Assembly (NCBI GenBank): GCA_020466095.1
Contig: CM035806.1
Coordinates: forward strand, 6,774,622 to 6,838,621
Direction: 5' to 3'
DNA: 64,000 nucleotides
Origin: Chlorops oryzae
Lineage: Eukaryota; Arthropoda; Insecta; Diptera; Chloropidae
The position numbers were made by a program, and so were the translations under genes. Below are positions 12,122-24,649 of the stretch, piece after piece; within the stretch, counting starts at the first letter, position 1; every line of letters starts with the position of its first letter. A model generated the notes under the pieces. It was not told where the DNA came from and did not search any database. It saw only the letters and a program-made list of their open reading frames with translations.

Positions 12122-12582
12122 TTCCATCTCTCACTCTCTCCATCTCTCTTCATCTCTCTGTCATCTCTCTTCATCTCTCTTCATCTCTCTTCATCTCTCT
12201 TCATCTCTCTTCATCTCTCTTCATCTCTCTTCATCTCTCTTCATCTCTCACTTTCACATCTCTCTCATCTCTCTTATCTTCTCATATTCCACTCTCTCTT
12301 ATTCTCTTCTACTCTCTTTACTCTCTTTATCTCTCTTCTATCTCTCCATCTCTTCTCTTCTTCTTATCTCTCCTATCTCTTTCTCTCTCACTTTCTCTCT
12401 TCTTCTTTCTCTCTCTTTTCTCTCTATTCTCTCTCTCTTCTCTCTATTCTTTCTATCTCTCTCTTCTTTCTTCTTACTCTCTCTTCTCTTCTTCTTCTTT
12501 TCTCTTTCTCTCTTTCTCTCTTCTCTCTTTACTCTCTTTCTTTCTCTCTCTTCTTTCTCTCTCTCTCTTTCTCTTTTTCTCT

Positions 12583-12614
<32 letters not shown>

Positions 12615-12617
12615 TCT

Positions 12618-12660
<43 letters not shown>

Positions 12661-13079
12661 TCTCTCTTCTCTTTTCTCTCTCTCTCTCTCTCTCTCTTCT
12701 CTTTCTCTCTCTTCTCTCTCTTCTCTCTCTTTTCTCTCTTCGATTTTCTCTCTCTCTCTCTCTCTTTTCTCTCTCTTTCTCTCTCTCTCTTCTCTCTTCT
12801 CTTTATCTCTCTCTCTCTTTCTCTCTCTCTCTTTTCTTTCTCATTATCTTTCTTTTCTCTCTCTCTTCTCTTTCTCTCTCTCTCTCTCGATTTTCTCTCT
12901 CTCTTTTCTTCTCTCTCTCGATTTTCTCTCTTTCTCTCTCTCTCTCATTTCTCTCTCTCTTCTTTCTCTCTCTTTCTTTTCTTCTCTCTCTCTCTCGATT
13001 TATCTCTCTCTCTTTCTCTCTCTCTCTCTCTTTTCTCTCTTCTCTCTCTCTTCTCTCTCTCCTCTCTCTCTTCGATTTA

Positions 13080-13111
<32 letters not shown>

Positions 13112-13150
13112 GATTTATCTCTCTCTCTCTCTTTTTATCTCTCTCTTTAT
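12122..13150. repeat. About 1-kb pyrimidine (TCTC)n array
   Basis: Almost pure C/T on the plus strand. It begins with a regular decamer array (TCATCTCTCT, about 12140-12250) and continues as irregular CT, TTC and TCGATTT-interrupted arrays. Potential triplex-forming DNA. No gene. Confidence 0.95.
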
Positions 13151-14270
13151 GTCCACTTCTTTGTCTTGCTCTATCTTTCCTTTTTTTTCATTTACCTCAC
13201 TTTTTGTCTATTTTTATATCCTCCGTTTAAATCTCCTCTCTTTCTCACTCTCGCAGGCATCATCGTTGCATCACATTCAAGCTAAAAAAAAAGAAAAAAA
13301 AAACTTTTGCGTTTTTCGTTTCTTCGAAGCATTCATACATTAAAGTCTATTGAAGGATTATTTTCTGGCAGCGAAAAGAACTTAAGTAGGAACACACTAA
13401 CGTTATAAAATAAATAGTTTGATATTGGCCAACAAGCTTCGTAACTGCATAGATTGAGTTGTTACATTTCGACACCATAACAAAATAAAACCCAGGCACA
13501 TTCTTCATTATTTTCATTACATTTTGAACAAGCCCAACCGACGTACATACAAGATAAAATTCCAACGACAAAAAAAGGTACCACAAAAAAAAAAAAAAAA
13601 AAAAAAAAAAATAGAAACAAAAAAACGAAAAAACAACAACAACGCTTATAAGCCACAAAGTCTTCTTAGAGGGAATAATATTGTGGAGCTTTGTCGAAAC
13701 ACGTGTTCCTCAATGGTTTTTCTGCATATTTTTTATTTCGTCCTCTTTGTTTTAGCATACATCACACATTGTGTAGGGCAGCCACAGCCACAGCCGCACA
13801 GTAAGTCGTTCGTTCGAACGTATTGTTTGTGTTTTCCAAGGAAGCAACGTTGTTGGCTTGCTCGCTCACTGGAGAGAAGGTGCTCCACGGTAGAAAAAGC
13901 GTCGCGTTGCCTAGCCTTGACTCGCCTCACCTCGCGCCGTTCCCTCAGCCCCACTCACACAACACTCTCAGAGTCCTTAGAAACTATTTCACACAAATAT
14001 CCTAGGGCGATTGCATTTGTATAATGTATAATGCTCTGGAATTGGCGTTGTAAGTATTTGTAGATTCTTCTTTTTTGCTTTAATTTTTTCTTATTTTGTT
14101 TTTCTTTTGTTTTTTTTTTTAGTCCCTATTTTGTTGTTGTTGTTGTTATTATTATTGTTGGACCTGTAATTGCGTTCCTAAAATATCTTGCTTTTTTTTC
14201 TTCTTCTATCATGCACGCGTTCATACCTTGCCATGTGCAACTAAAATATTCCGCACAAAAAAAGTTACCA
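13151..14270. other. No gene recognised
   Basis: Contains a poly-A tract near 13580-13612 that creates lysine-rich frames, and a TTG run near 14135. No domain or element recognised. Confidence 0.5.
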
Positions 14271-14902
14271 CAGTAAAGTCTGGATAGAGTGAATTAATTG
14301 TTTCAAGGGCTTTTCACGTTAACGAGTCTGTTCACACTATCGAGACTCTATATTTTATTTGCTTCATGTGATTTGAAAATGTACACAAATTTACAACGAA
14401 GGCTCAAAACCAAAATTTTTCCCCCACACAAAGCTTAGTTTGAGTACCAACCCTGTCGCCATATGGCCCCATGTCTATATTGACGTCAATATAGACAAGA
14501 GAACTAGTTCCAAAGTCAACAGTATTTATAGGCGATGTCATTATAGAAACTGTAATGTCAAGAGGTATAGTTCATCTTTATTGACCATGTCAACAATATG
14601 TCTCCTTATATAGCGAAAGAGTACCCTTTTTGTCTACATAATAGCTACCGATGTCAATAGTTTTTCGGTCTACTGTTGACATTCAATGACAACTCAATGT
14701 TAAATGTCAATAACGCAAAGCATTGCGACGGGTTTAACTGGTCAGTAGTACTGTTGACGCAGTCAGTAGAGAAAGAGTATAGATTCACTATTGACATTTC
14801 CTGCAGGGAAGATAACCAAGATATTGTATAAGCCTCAGTCCATGTGTTCACACTATCAAGGTGTTCATTCTATCCGGGGCTCACACTATCCAGACTCGAC
14901 TG
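14271..14902. mobile_element. Pogo-like terminal-inverted-repeat element
   Basis: The left end begins CAGTAAAGTCTGGATAGAGT and the right end, reversed, CAGTCGAGTCTGGATAGTGT. Further copies of the CACTATC motif lie just inside the right end. CAGTC/CAGTA ends with GGATA are typical of pogo/Tigger-group elements (family knowledge). No clean TA duplication is visible. The interior has no open frame of note but is rich in TGTCAA/TTGACA motifs. Confidence 0.65.
14473..14496. promoter_or_regulatory. 24-bp perfect palindrome centred on a CRE-like site
   Basis: The 24 bases are their own reverse complement; the centre at 14481-14488 is TGACGTCA, the consensus full site for CREB/ATF-type bZIP factors. 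It lies inside the pogo-like element, so it may be a transposase or structural site. Regulatory function is not shown. Confidence 0.45.
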
Positions 14903-17220
14903 CTGCTAATAAAAAAAAAAAAAAAAAAAAAAAATAAAAAAAATGAAAAAAAAATGGAGGATTGAAGCAGGAAGAAAAAAAAGCTGAAATTGTTTAAGTA
15001 AAACATGCCGAGAAGCACTTTGCGCGCACTTTTTTCCATCATCCATTTCAGTTTTATTCGTCTTCGCTTTCATCTTCGCTACAATCCTGTTCGCGCATTA
15101 CATTTTTATAGTCTGAGCTCATGGCATAATTAACTAAACAAACGTCATTAAGCATATGTCTTGCTGTGTTCCATGCCCCGGAGAGCTACTTGTCGTCTGG
15201 CTGTGAACTGCTTATCTTCATTTCATTTCATTTCTTTTCTTTTCTTACAACGTTGCGTTTGGGTTTGCGTTTCTTTTTTTTTTTTCTCTCTCTCTTTTTT
15301 TCTTCCTTGATTCACTACGGCACGGTGTGACGTATGGCGGAACATTATAGTACCAATCGGACAGTGTCTAACATCGCTTGCGTCGCCCCTTCTACACATG
15401 TACATACCCGCATACATACACACATATGTACACTTTAACAATGTATTTTACGAACATACATAGCACTGTATTCTATTGTATTAGATATAATAACCCATCC
15501 CCTAAGCTCTTCTTACCCTGCCTCATTTGTATAGTTAGCTTGTTCCCTTCGCTCGTTCATTCGTCCTAACGTTTGAGCTTGCGATTTGCCAACAAATAAA
15601 CAAAGCGCCTTAATGGCAAGAGACTTTTATTAAATAGAAAATGGCGAGGCTTGATTTGACTTGAGCTGAGCTGGGCTGAGGGCCGAGCCGAGCCGAGCTG
15701 AGCTGAGCTGGGCTGAGTTGACTTGACTTGACTGCAAGAAACTTTTATAAGCTATAAAACATAAGCAGCTGAAATACTTTCCATATATGAAAGCTAAAAT
15801 GTATATCGTCGATTCAAAAGAGAACTTTATGCCACTGCCTTTAAGTATGCAACAGTTTTTTTTTCTTGCCCAATTGGGACGATCATGTTTTTTTATGTTT
15901 ATATGATTCGTAAAGTTTCAAATTATTCAAAGCAGTGTCCATTCGAGTTGTTGTTTTTCTTTCTTATTCTTTTCATTTCCTTTGAATATTTCTCTAAATA
16001 TTGTCCAAAAAAAAATGAATTTCCATTTTCCATTTTTCATTCTCCGTTTTTCATTTTTCACTTTTCATTTTCCATTTTTCATTTTTCACTTGTCGTCGCT
16101 CAAGTTAAAGTGAGACAATGGACAGCTCCACGCCAGCACATATTAAAAAAAAAAAAAAAAAAAAAATTAAAGAAAAAAAAATAAAGTCTAACAATAGGCA
16201 CTGGATCTCTGGATAATCTCTGAGAAATGTTGACACAGATACACAAATTAAAAAGATTTCGCTGCAATGAAGACAGACAAAGCAGTCTGTGTCCGTGTGT
16301 GTGTGTGTGTGTGCACCGCTCCCTTCAATTAATTTAATTGCTCGTTACTTCAGTCAACGGACATTTTCGTTGGCAGCATAAGCAGCAGTGCTTCAAATGC
16401 CGGAAGCGACTAAGAGCGCATGAAGCTGAAGCGGCGGAGAAAGCGTTTTAATTTCTATTAAAAACGTGACCACTGCTCTTTTTTTTTTTTTTTTTTTTTT
16501 TTGTCTTTTGCCATTTCTTCTACTTTTCCCAGTGAAAAGTATTTACGTATGGATGTATGAAGATGTATTGTACGTGGTGCAAATCAGGTGCCACCACCAC
16601 CCACCCACCCAGGAAAAACAATGCGAATTTTTATGAAAGGACACTCGGACACCATTCCTTTAAGTGCTAGGCAGGCACCAGAGGCTACTTGAATGGGGTG
16701 TATTAGCACTAAAAGAAAATCAAAAAAAAAAAAAAACAGGCAAACGAGTCCAGCGTGTAACAAACACTTGAAGCGACAAACAGATCAAAAGAAAAGGCGC
16801 AAAACAAAATTGCAAACAAAGAGAACAAAGCAAAGTTTTAATGAAAAACAAACACAAATCAAAGTTCAACGCATTCAAGCAAGTGTCAACCAAAAGGACA
16901 TTAAACGAAACCAACCAAGACGCGGAAGTACACTTTCCATGGGCAAGCCTCTGTTTGTAGAACGACGAACGACGAACGACGAACGCGCGAAGGAGAGCGA
17001 GTTGGGAAGAGAAAAATGAAAACTGGATTTCCTGCCTGAGTCCTGAGCGGGAAAACCATATTTAAAACTAATTAGCGACTCATCCTTGTGAATTACTTCG
17101 TTGGGCAAAAAATTTATGAAACTTCTGCTGCTAAAGGACCGCCGTGTTTGCTTAAGATATTTTCATTCAACCGGGAAGAGCATTCATTAAAAGTGCCTAA
17201 TCTCTAAATTTTACTTCTCC
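14903..17220. other. No gene recognised; simple repeats
   Basis: Poly-A 14910-14945; GAGCT/GAGCC pentamers about 15660-15735; TTTTCATTTTCCA repeats about 16020-16092; GT run about 16294-16313; T tract 16480-16502; GAACGAC repeats about 16960-16986. Otherwise unrecognised sequence. Confidence 0.5.
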
Positions 17221-18244
17221 ACACACTTTCTCTCCGCTTTTTCTTTTCTTTCCTTTTCTCTGTCTTTTCTCTCTCTCTCTCTTTTATGTCCCTTGTTTTC
17301 TCTACCTCTTTCTCCCTCTTTTACTCTCTTTTTCTCTATTTTTCTCTATTTTTCTCTCTTTTTTCTCTTTTTCTCTCTTTTTCTCTCTTTTTCTCTCTTT
17401 TTCTTCTCTTTTTTCTCTCTCTTTTTCTCTCTTTTTCTCTCTTTTTTCCTCTCTTTTTCTCTCTTTTCTCTCTTTTTCTCTTCTTTTTCTCTCTTTTCTC
17501 TTTTTTCTCTCTTTCTCTCTCTTTCTCTCTCTTTCTTCTCTCTCTTTCTCTCTCTTTCTCTCTCTTTCTCTCTCTTTCTCTCTCTTTCCTCTCTCTTTCT
17601 CTCTCTTTCTCTCTCTTTCTCTCTCTTTCTCTCTCTTTCCCTCTCTTTCTCTCTCTCTTTCTCTCTCTTTCTCTCTCTTTCTCTCTCTTTCTCTCTCTTT
17701 TCTCTCTCTTTCTCTCTCTTTCTCTCTCTTTCTCTCTCTTTCTCTCTCTTTCTCTCTCTTTCTCTCTCTCTCTTTCTTTCTCTCTCTTTCTCTCTCTTTC
17801 TCTCTCTTTCTCTCTCTTTCTCTCTCTTTCTCTCTCTTTCTCTCTCTTTCTCTCTCTTTCTCTCTCTTTCTCTCTCTTTCTCTCTCTCTTCTCTCTCTTT
17901 CTCTCTCTTTCTCTCTCTCTCTCTTCTCTCTCTTTCTCTCTCCCTCTCTTTCTCTCTCTTTCTCTTTCTCTCTCTTTCTCTCTCCCTCTCTTTCTCTCTC
18001 TCTCTCTTCTCTCTCCCTCTCTCTTCTCTCTTTCTCTCTCCCTCTCTTTCTCTCTCTCTCTCTTTCTCTCTTCCTCTCTCTTTCTCTCTTTCTCTCTCCC
18101 TCTCTTTCTCTCTCCCTCTCTTTCTCTCTCTCTCTCTCCCTCTCTTTCTCTCTCCCTCTCTTTCTCTCTTTCTCTCTCCCTCTCTTTCTCTCTTCTCTCT
18201 CTCCCTCTCTTTCTCTCTTTCTCTCTCTCTCTCTCTTTCTATCT
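17221..18244. repeat. About 1-kb (TCTCTCTTTC)n pyrimidine array
   Basis: Plus strand is C/T only over most of its length, with a regular decamer (TCTCTCTTTC) core and CCCTCTC variants toward the 3' end. It is open in several frames (Ser/Leu/Phe and Arg/Glu/Lys) because it lacks stop-forming bases; these are not genes. A hAT element inserted just beyond its right edge. Confidence 0.95.
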
Positions 18245-18276
18245 GACTTCCTCTCACTTTTTGCCTCTCTGTTGAT

Positions 18277-20128
18277 CAGGCCCGTGCGCACGGGGGGGGT
18301 TTTGGGTGTTAAAACCCCCCCCATTGAGAATAAGAATTATAAATATTATATATAAAACGAAAAAGGAAATTTCGCACAATGGGCCAAGCTGATGCAAGAA
18401 GAATTGCATGAGCTGTCGCGTACTCGGCAACTCGTGCAAATACTTGATATAAAATAATTGGCAAATACTCCAAATAGTTCCCATTTTAATTTTTGTACTT
18501 TGATAGAAATTTTTCATGATAGACTATTAGCACCTAGGAATTTGAAAATTCTCCGGCAGAAATTTCAATTGAGGTAACTGATCCAAATAAGGAAATGCGA
18601 TCCAAATAAAAACATTCGAAATCAATTCGATTTCAATAGAAATTTATTTGTCCAGATGAACATCGAAATTGCACAATTTCAGAAAATTTCGGAACAAATC
18701 TGACATTTAAAATTGAGTCAATTTAAATTTTGTTCTGAAATTGATTGCTTAAATACAAATATGGCATGTAGGCAAAAATTTTCGTGTATTGTAAGGCTTG
18801 CTTTTAACCGATATTTACTGTATATCTATGTCTAATTGTCGACGTCGAAAAGGCTCTGCCGCGATCGAGAAATTCACCCTTAGGCAGGTTTAGGAAATTC
18901 AACTCTTTCGAGAAATTCACCAGAAAGCTACCAACAACAATACGGGTAGACACAAAGTGGCACTCCAAAATTAGAAATAAAACTGGCAATGCAAAAACAC
19001 TTCATTTCACCACAGCAGAGCTTAGGATTTCGCTGCTCTAGCGTGCATCTTTTTGACAAATGCTTTATGCCTATGTTCAGGCAGCGTAGCTCTAACACAT
19101 TACATGGATTAGGAAGAAGAAGCCCAGTAGATAATTATGGAGTAATATCCAAACCGAGCAAAAAAAGAGTAATGACTTATTCATCCGATTGGAGTAAGAA
19201 GCGAGTATTCGAGGTTTTATTTCAATTTTTATAATCGCTTAATGATTCATTTGGAGTAATAGGAGAGCAACCTATGTTATTTAATGACTTATATATCCAT
19301 CTGGATCTGATGCTGCAAGAAAAGAATTGCTCGAAAGAGAGAGAGCTTCTGAATATTTCCGAGAAATTTTTGAGAATGCGTACACCGTCGGCAAGGAGCA
19401 TGATATCGAATTGCGAAAGCCTCGGTTAACTGCGAAACAAACACATCGCAACAACGTCGTCACTGATTCAGTTGAGGATTACTTTCGCATAACCATATAC
19501 GTACCATACCTTGATACTTTCATCGCTCATCTTCATGATAGGTTCCTCAATCATCGCAATATCCTATCAAATTTCGATTGCCTGTTCCCAAATAAAATGA
19601 AAGCACTCAATGTAGAGTCTTGTGTTCAATTATTTACACAATACTCTTCTATCTTGCACAATGATAGTCCTAACTTCTGGATCAGTGAAGTTCAACTTTG
19701 GCATCGGCGAATTTCTGGAATGGATATAAAAAATTCACTTGATGCGCTTGATATTTGCAATGCAGATGCATTTCCGAACATCCATCAAATCCTCCGCATA
19801 ATGGCAATTTTACCCGTTACTACTGCTACAAATGAAAGGTTTTTCTCAACATTGCGTCGTCTTAAAACATACCTCAGATCGACTATGTCTGAAGATCGAC
19901 TAAATGGCCTAGCCTCACTGAATATACATCGTGAGGTTGAAATTGACGTGGAAACGATTTTGGAAGACTTTTTTTCTGTGCCTCGAAGGGTTTCTTTGTT
20001 GCATGAAACTCACCAAAACTGAATTGTTATAATAAAGTCATTGAAATCGTTACTCTTGATTTTTAACCAATAGTTTTAATTAATAGAAAAAAAACCCCCC
20101 CCTTGGGCAATTCCTGCGCACGGGCCTG
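18277..20128 (+). mobile_element. hAT transposon, 1852 bp, with 8-bp target duplication
   Basis: Terminal inverted repeats CAGGCCCGTGCGCA at 18277-18290 and reversed at 20115-20128. The 8-bp direct repeat CTGTTGAT flanks it at 18269-18276 and 20129-20136; an 8-bp duplication and CAG-starting ends are hallmarks of hAT. Just inside each end is a G8 run (18292-18299; as C8 at 20095-20102). At the left, G8T4 pairs with A4C8 at 18311-18322 to form a 12-bp perfect hairpin. The element carries only the C-terminal part of a transposase, so it is non-autonomous. Confidence 0.95.
19288..20022 (+). pseudogene. hAT transposase, C-terminal part
   Basis: Would be part of the DNA-cutting and joining enzyme of the surrounding element, acting in the nucleus on its CAGGCCC ends. 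The open frame runs from after a stop at 19285-19287 to TGA at 20020-20022, about 245 codons with no in-frame ATG at its head. The C-terminal dimerisation region is clear: PVTTATNERFFSTLRRLKTY, then LRSTMSEDRLNGLASLNIHR, about 70 residues from the end. It resembles the ZMYM1/P52rIPK-type hAT proteins. Full-length relatives are about 500-700 residues, so the N-terminal zinc finger and the first catalytic aspartates are missing; nothing upstream (18330-19287) restores them. It sits wholly inside the TIRs. An N-terminal exon lost by deletion is the simplest explanation. Confidence 0.85.
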
Positions 20129-20136
20129 CTGTTGAT

Positions 20137-21699
20137 GCCACACTGCAAAGTGTTGAAAGCTTGAATTTGTTATTTTTTCTAATATCTCTTTTCCCACCCT
20201 TTTTATCATAAATTATTTAAATTGAAAGATGTAGAAGCTTTTTTATTCCTAAAGTTAATAAGCAGCTTACATACTCTTCCACCAAATCCATTAGCGGAAG
20301 CTTTTGGTTTATTAATTGCCATAAATGTTTAACCAATTTTACTCTGCCCATTTTCAATTCAATCAAGTGTTAACATTAAAGTTGAAATATTGGATTTAAC
20401 ATTTTCCAAACGGTTCCTGAAAACAGTTCCAAATAGGTCCCTGCCTATTCCCGGAGCCCGCAAAGAGCACCCAGTTCCTAAATTTTGTTCTGTCGGTTGC
20501 GTCATCCGCGGTAAGTCCTACAGCCTCTTGGTCCTATTTTCTTGTACATACTTAGTTTTTTTTTTTGTTTTTTTTTTGTTTTTTTTTTGTTTTTTGTTTT
20601 TTTGTTTTTTTTTGTTTTTTTTTGTTTTGTTTTTTTTGTTTTTTTTTGTTTTTTTTTTTTGTTTTTTTTTTTGTTTTTTTTTTTGTTTTTTTTTACAGTC
20701 TGAAATTTTTTTCCACAAAATAGAAATGAAATAATTTTTTCTTTTAGTGTATTCCCGTTTATTAAACTATATTTTCCCCCCTTTATCCGTAAAGAAAAAC
20801 ACCAATTAAACCAGCAGCCAAACACACCGTTTAGACGACAATTTGTTGCCTAGCGAATGAGAGAAATTTAGCCAAACAAAGGAAAGGCGAGCCGCAGGAA
20901 AGAAAGGTGCTTAAGTAAACAAAATCTTCAATCAAGTTTCCCCCCGTTTAAATGCTTCAGACACCATCAGAAGCCGCTCTGCATTCCACATTTTCGCTCG
21001 GACTCGCTCACTCCTTCGCTTTCCCGCTCTCTCTCCCTCTCTCTCGCACTGTCTCTTGTTGTTGACTCTTGATATGCGACAATGTTTAAGAACTTCTTGT
21101 TCGTTTATCGTATGCAAATTAGTCGTGCAAAGCACGAGCTGGGTAAACATGGCCATAAGAAGTGGGTGGCCCCAACATTGTTTTTTTTTTTTTTTGACAA
21201 ACAAATGTTCCACAACCGCTATCTTAACATGAATCTGTGACCTGTCTTTCCGCCTTCCTAAGCCACCACAAAGTTAACAGTTTTCCTCTTGCACATAGGG
21301 CGACAGAAAATTCAACGCAAGCGTTAACCCATTTCTGGTTTATATTTCAGAATTTAAAAAAAAAAAAAAAAAAAACGTTCAATTGTATTTCATTGATTGA
21401 GTATTTCTAGAGCAAAAAGCAATTTTCAAAATATCAAAATAAAATAAATAATAAATTCTCTTTAAAGGAAAAATCGTAAATCTCATTAGAACAGAAACAT
21501 GTCAAGAATTTATTGAAAAAGATTCAAAAAGAAATCACCAACAAATAGTTTCATCGAAATTGAAAGCATAAAAAGAGCAAAATACAAAATTCTTCGAATC
21601 ACTCAAAATATTTCAGAAATGCTTGAAAAATTATCTGAATACTTTTGTTTCAATTTTCATTTTCGTTTGTGCGTACGTGCGTGTGGCACCTGCAACCAA
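20137..21699. other. No gene recognised
   Basis: Apart from the T/G array at 20555-20695 and a poly-A tract at 21356-21375, nothing recognised. Short frames on both strands are unsupported. Confidence 0.5.
20555..20695. repeat. (T5-10 G)n homopolymer-like array
   Basis: Runs of 5-11 T separated by single G. The minus strand reads as Lys/Asn/Thr/Gln-rich frames that are artefacts of the array. A second array of the same kind is at 45513-45781. Confidence 0.95.
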
Positions 21700-22262
21700 T
21701 TCAAATAGAAGAAAGAAAATGTGTATGGAATATGTTAGCGTCAACCGGAGATTCCCTTCTGCCCTGTTCCAGTTTTCTAACCATTTTTTGGGATACCTCC
21801 AGTAATGAGATCTGTTATGAGAACCATAAAAAAAAATCCTTAATGACGAACAATTTATAAAAGCACATTTTTCGAAAGAAATTTCACTCAAGCCACGAGT
21901 CCAAGGGTGTCACACAGAAGTCTTTTATGGCCTTTTTGTGCATTCTGGAGTCCAATTTTCTCTCAAACTTCTTTCGGCATACACAAAATAGAAATTTTGG
22001 TGTTTTACTAATCAACTTAACTGTGACACAATTTTGAGATGAGTTCCTTAAAGTAATTGTCAAATGTAAGAACTTTCTAAATTTGGTTTTATCAGATTGG
22101 CTGCAAATAAATTTTAAATGGATTTCGAAACGTATGGCCGAGAAATAAGTTGCGCACTTACTCATGCCTATATCTCGTAAACCGTTGAACTTTTTATTTT
22201 ACTTGCTTTGACAAAGTTTTAGCCCTAGATTTGAAAAAAAGCTGCACCAAGTACTGATCCGA
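21700..22262 (-). mobile_element. Reverse copy of an interspersed repeat shared with 28231-28520
   Basis: Read on the minus strand, 22262 downward gives GCAGCTTTTTTTCAAATCTA, TCTAGGGCTAAAACTTTGTC, TTACGAGATATAGGCATGAG and GTAAGTGCGCAACTTATTTC, matching 28255-28425 in the same order. Further along come ATAACAGATCTCATTACTGG and GAATCTCCGGTTGACGCTAA, related to the GTCY-core repeat at 870-1110. So this is a long, diverged member that links the two repeat groups. Confidence 0.65.
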
Positions 22263-22380
22263 AATAAACTCCATTTTGTAGCTACAAATTGCAAAAATCT
22301 GAAAAATCATAAATTTTTTCACTCCTTTTTAACATTTTTGGCCCGCGGGTAAGAATTTTTCAACAATTTTTATTTTGTCA

Positions 22381-23121
22381 TTAAGGGGACCTTCTGGTCT
22401 AGAATTTTTTGAAAATTGATTTTTTTTTTTTTTATATATTTCGGAAGAATAGACTTTTAAGAATATGCTGGCAAAGTTTCGTGAAGATATTGACAATATT
22501 TGTTTTGCTACAGCCGTTTTAGAAGGTGGAGACAGCAGGCAGCGCGCTTGATCAAAGCAACTTTGAACGCGTTTATCTCAAAACCATTTTTTTTTGATCT
22601 GGTGTGAATGAAAACAAAAAAAACCATCGAACCGATTTGTCTGGAATTTTTATATATTATTCATAACATCAATGGCTATGGCCCGAACTAGAATCGAATT
22701 TTTATTTCAAGAACTTCATATTTTTTCATCAAAAAAATGGTCAAAAAAAGGGGAGTTTTTGATGGTTGAAATAAAAAATTGCGCCATTTTGTCAATTTAA
22801 AAAAAATTTTTTTTATTCTAGTTCCTGCCATAGCCGCATTCATTCTGATTAATAACATATTTTTGTTTTTTTTTTTCGATTACCAGAACTGCCAAAATCT
22901 TTCACACCACGGAGGTACTTTTTCAAAGAGGGTCCACTTCAACGCCATTTTTAAAATACCAAAAAAAAAAAAAAAATTACAACAACATTTTTTATTTTTT
23001 GTCAATAAAGAATATAATAAGCCTGCATACTTAGAAAATCGTTTTTTATTTGGCTTAATACCAAAAAAAAATCATGAAAATACCCTAAATTTTCGTACTC
23101 TAGACCAGAAGGTCCCCTTAA
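22381..23121. mobile_element. TTAA palindromic miniature element, type B
   Basis: TTAA at both ends and terminal inverted repeats GGGGACCTTCTGGTCTAGA (exact at both ends). Internal arms GGCTATGGCCCGAACTAGAA at 22674 and its approximate reverse at 22815-22835 are symmetric about the centre. The length (741 bp) and architecture match type A, and both types share a ACGCGTTTATCTC.AAA phrase (22567 and 5208), yet their termini and inner arms differ. No coding capacity. Confidence 0.85.
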
Positions 23122-24289
23122 AATATAGAAAAATTATATCTGGACACAACTTCCTCCAGTATATTTACTGCATCTGAGCGCTTGTTGATACCGTTTTGTC
23201 ACTGCAAAGCTAAAAAATTTTTTTTTTACTTAAAATCTGAATTCCTCTTTAAATATGTTCTCAATTTTTCATATCACTCAGAGTCGTAAAATGCAATTTT
23301 CGAAAGCCCAGAAAAAACGATAGAGCAACAAAAAATCTGGATCTCGAGTCCTTTCGAATTCGCTCCCGGACAAAATCGTTCACAGAGCCAAAATTAAAAG
23401 CTGGAATTACTAGCTAAACAAATAGCAAAAATTTCAAAGTTATACGATTTTTTTTAAATTTTTCATGGAATATGAAAACAAAAACTATCAAAGCTTTAAA
23501 CAATTTTTTTCTTGAAAACAAATTTTCAATGAACATTTCATTGAAACCTTATTGACACTGACATGGGATCATGAGTCATGAAACGAAAATTCAGTTTTCA
23601 TTTATTAGAAAAATTTTTTTTTCGATGAATTTTTTTTTTTTGGTTTTAATGTTTGATTGAAAGGATATCAGAATATCTTGATTTAACAGCAACTCAATTC
23701 TTGTAAACTCCTTGTTTCATGGATCATCCCGGAGTGGAGTTTAGATACCAATTCAAAAGCTCGTTTGTTTTGTAGTTGTTTCCATTGAACTTTACCGGCA
23801 CGATGATGATATCCTGCCGAAATGGCAAAAAATAATTTTTTTTCATTGATTCTCTTTACTCATGTATAAAGTTGATGTCTTTTTAGAATAAAATTCAATA
23901 AAAATTTTAAAATTTCATTTTGATTTTCTTAGGAAATCAAACCCAATTCTTTGGAATGCAATTTAGTAGTTGTTACGAGTCACACCTATGTACATATAAT
24001 AGTGGGTTTCCTCTACATATATAAATGTCAATTAAAATTCATTGCATGTGAATTCTGTTCCATCAATTATTATTATAGTTCGGATGCTCTTACATTCAAA
24101 TCAATACCTGGCTTTGTCTTTCAATTAAGACAAATTTTCCAATTCGAATACTTCCGCTCAGAGATTTTTCGACCGGACACAAAGGATAACCGCATACACC
24201 GAGAGAAAAAGGTAGTTATATTAACTGAAAAAGCAGATTAAAATAACCGAGAAATTTATTTTTTGCTTTGACTTTTTTTTATCTTCTTT
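23122..24289. other. No gene recognised
   Basis: AT-rich. A 96-codon frame at 23951-24241 on the plus strand has no recognisable domain. Confidence 0.5.
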
Positions 24290-24485
24290 TATTAATATTT
24301 TTTTTTTTTTTATTAAATTATTATATTTTTTCTTTATTTATTTGTTTCTATTTAAATTTTTTTCTCTTTCATCTCTTTAAATTTTCTCGCCTCGGCCGAG
24401 CCTTGAACCGCTGACCACCACACTTCGCTGGGCGAACGTCTTAACCATTACGCTCTAAACGAACGCATTTAATTTGTTGGTCAAA
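24290..24485 (-). mobile_element. tRNA-derived SINE (family 1)
   Basis: On the minus strand an A-box-like GAGCGTAATGGTTAAG (24443-24458) is followed by a B-box-like GGTTCAAGGCT (24399-24409), then GGCCGAGGCGAGAAAATTTA and an A-rich tail toward 24290. A tRNA-like head with pol III boxes followed by an unrelated A-rich body is the SINE layout. A truncated plus-strand relative starts at about 52238. Exact ends and target duplication were not found. Confidence 0.65.
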
Positions 24486-24649
24486 ATGCTCACTTGAGTT
24501 TATGGTTGCTCAAGTTTTGGGGAACGTGCTTAAGGAATTGTTTCACTCCCAAAAATGTTTGCTTGAAAATGAACCATTAAAAAAAATTAAATAAATTAAA
24601 ACCTTAAAAATATAGGAGAAAGTTTTTGTCTTCCAAAACAACTACACTC

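Noticed and set aside
17286..18324. 300-340-codon Ser/Leu/Phe-rich and Arg/Glu/Lys-rich frames
   Set aside because: They exist only because the CT array lacks stop-forming bases in several frames on both strands at once; no non-repetitive coding sequence is attached.
20390..20825. Phe-rich plus and Lys/Asn-rich minus frames
   Set aside because: Produced by the T/G homopolymer-like array; the same holds for 45376-45825.
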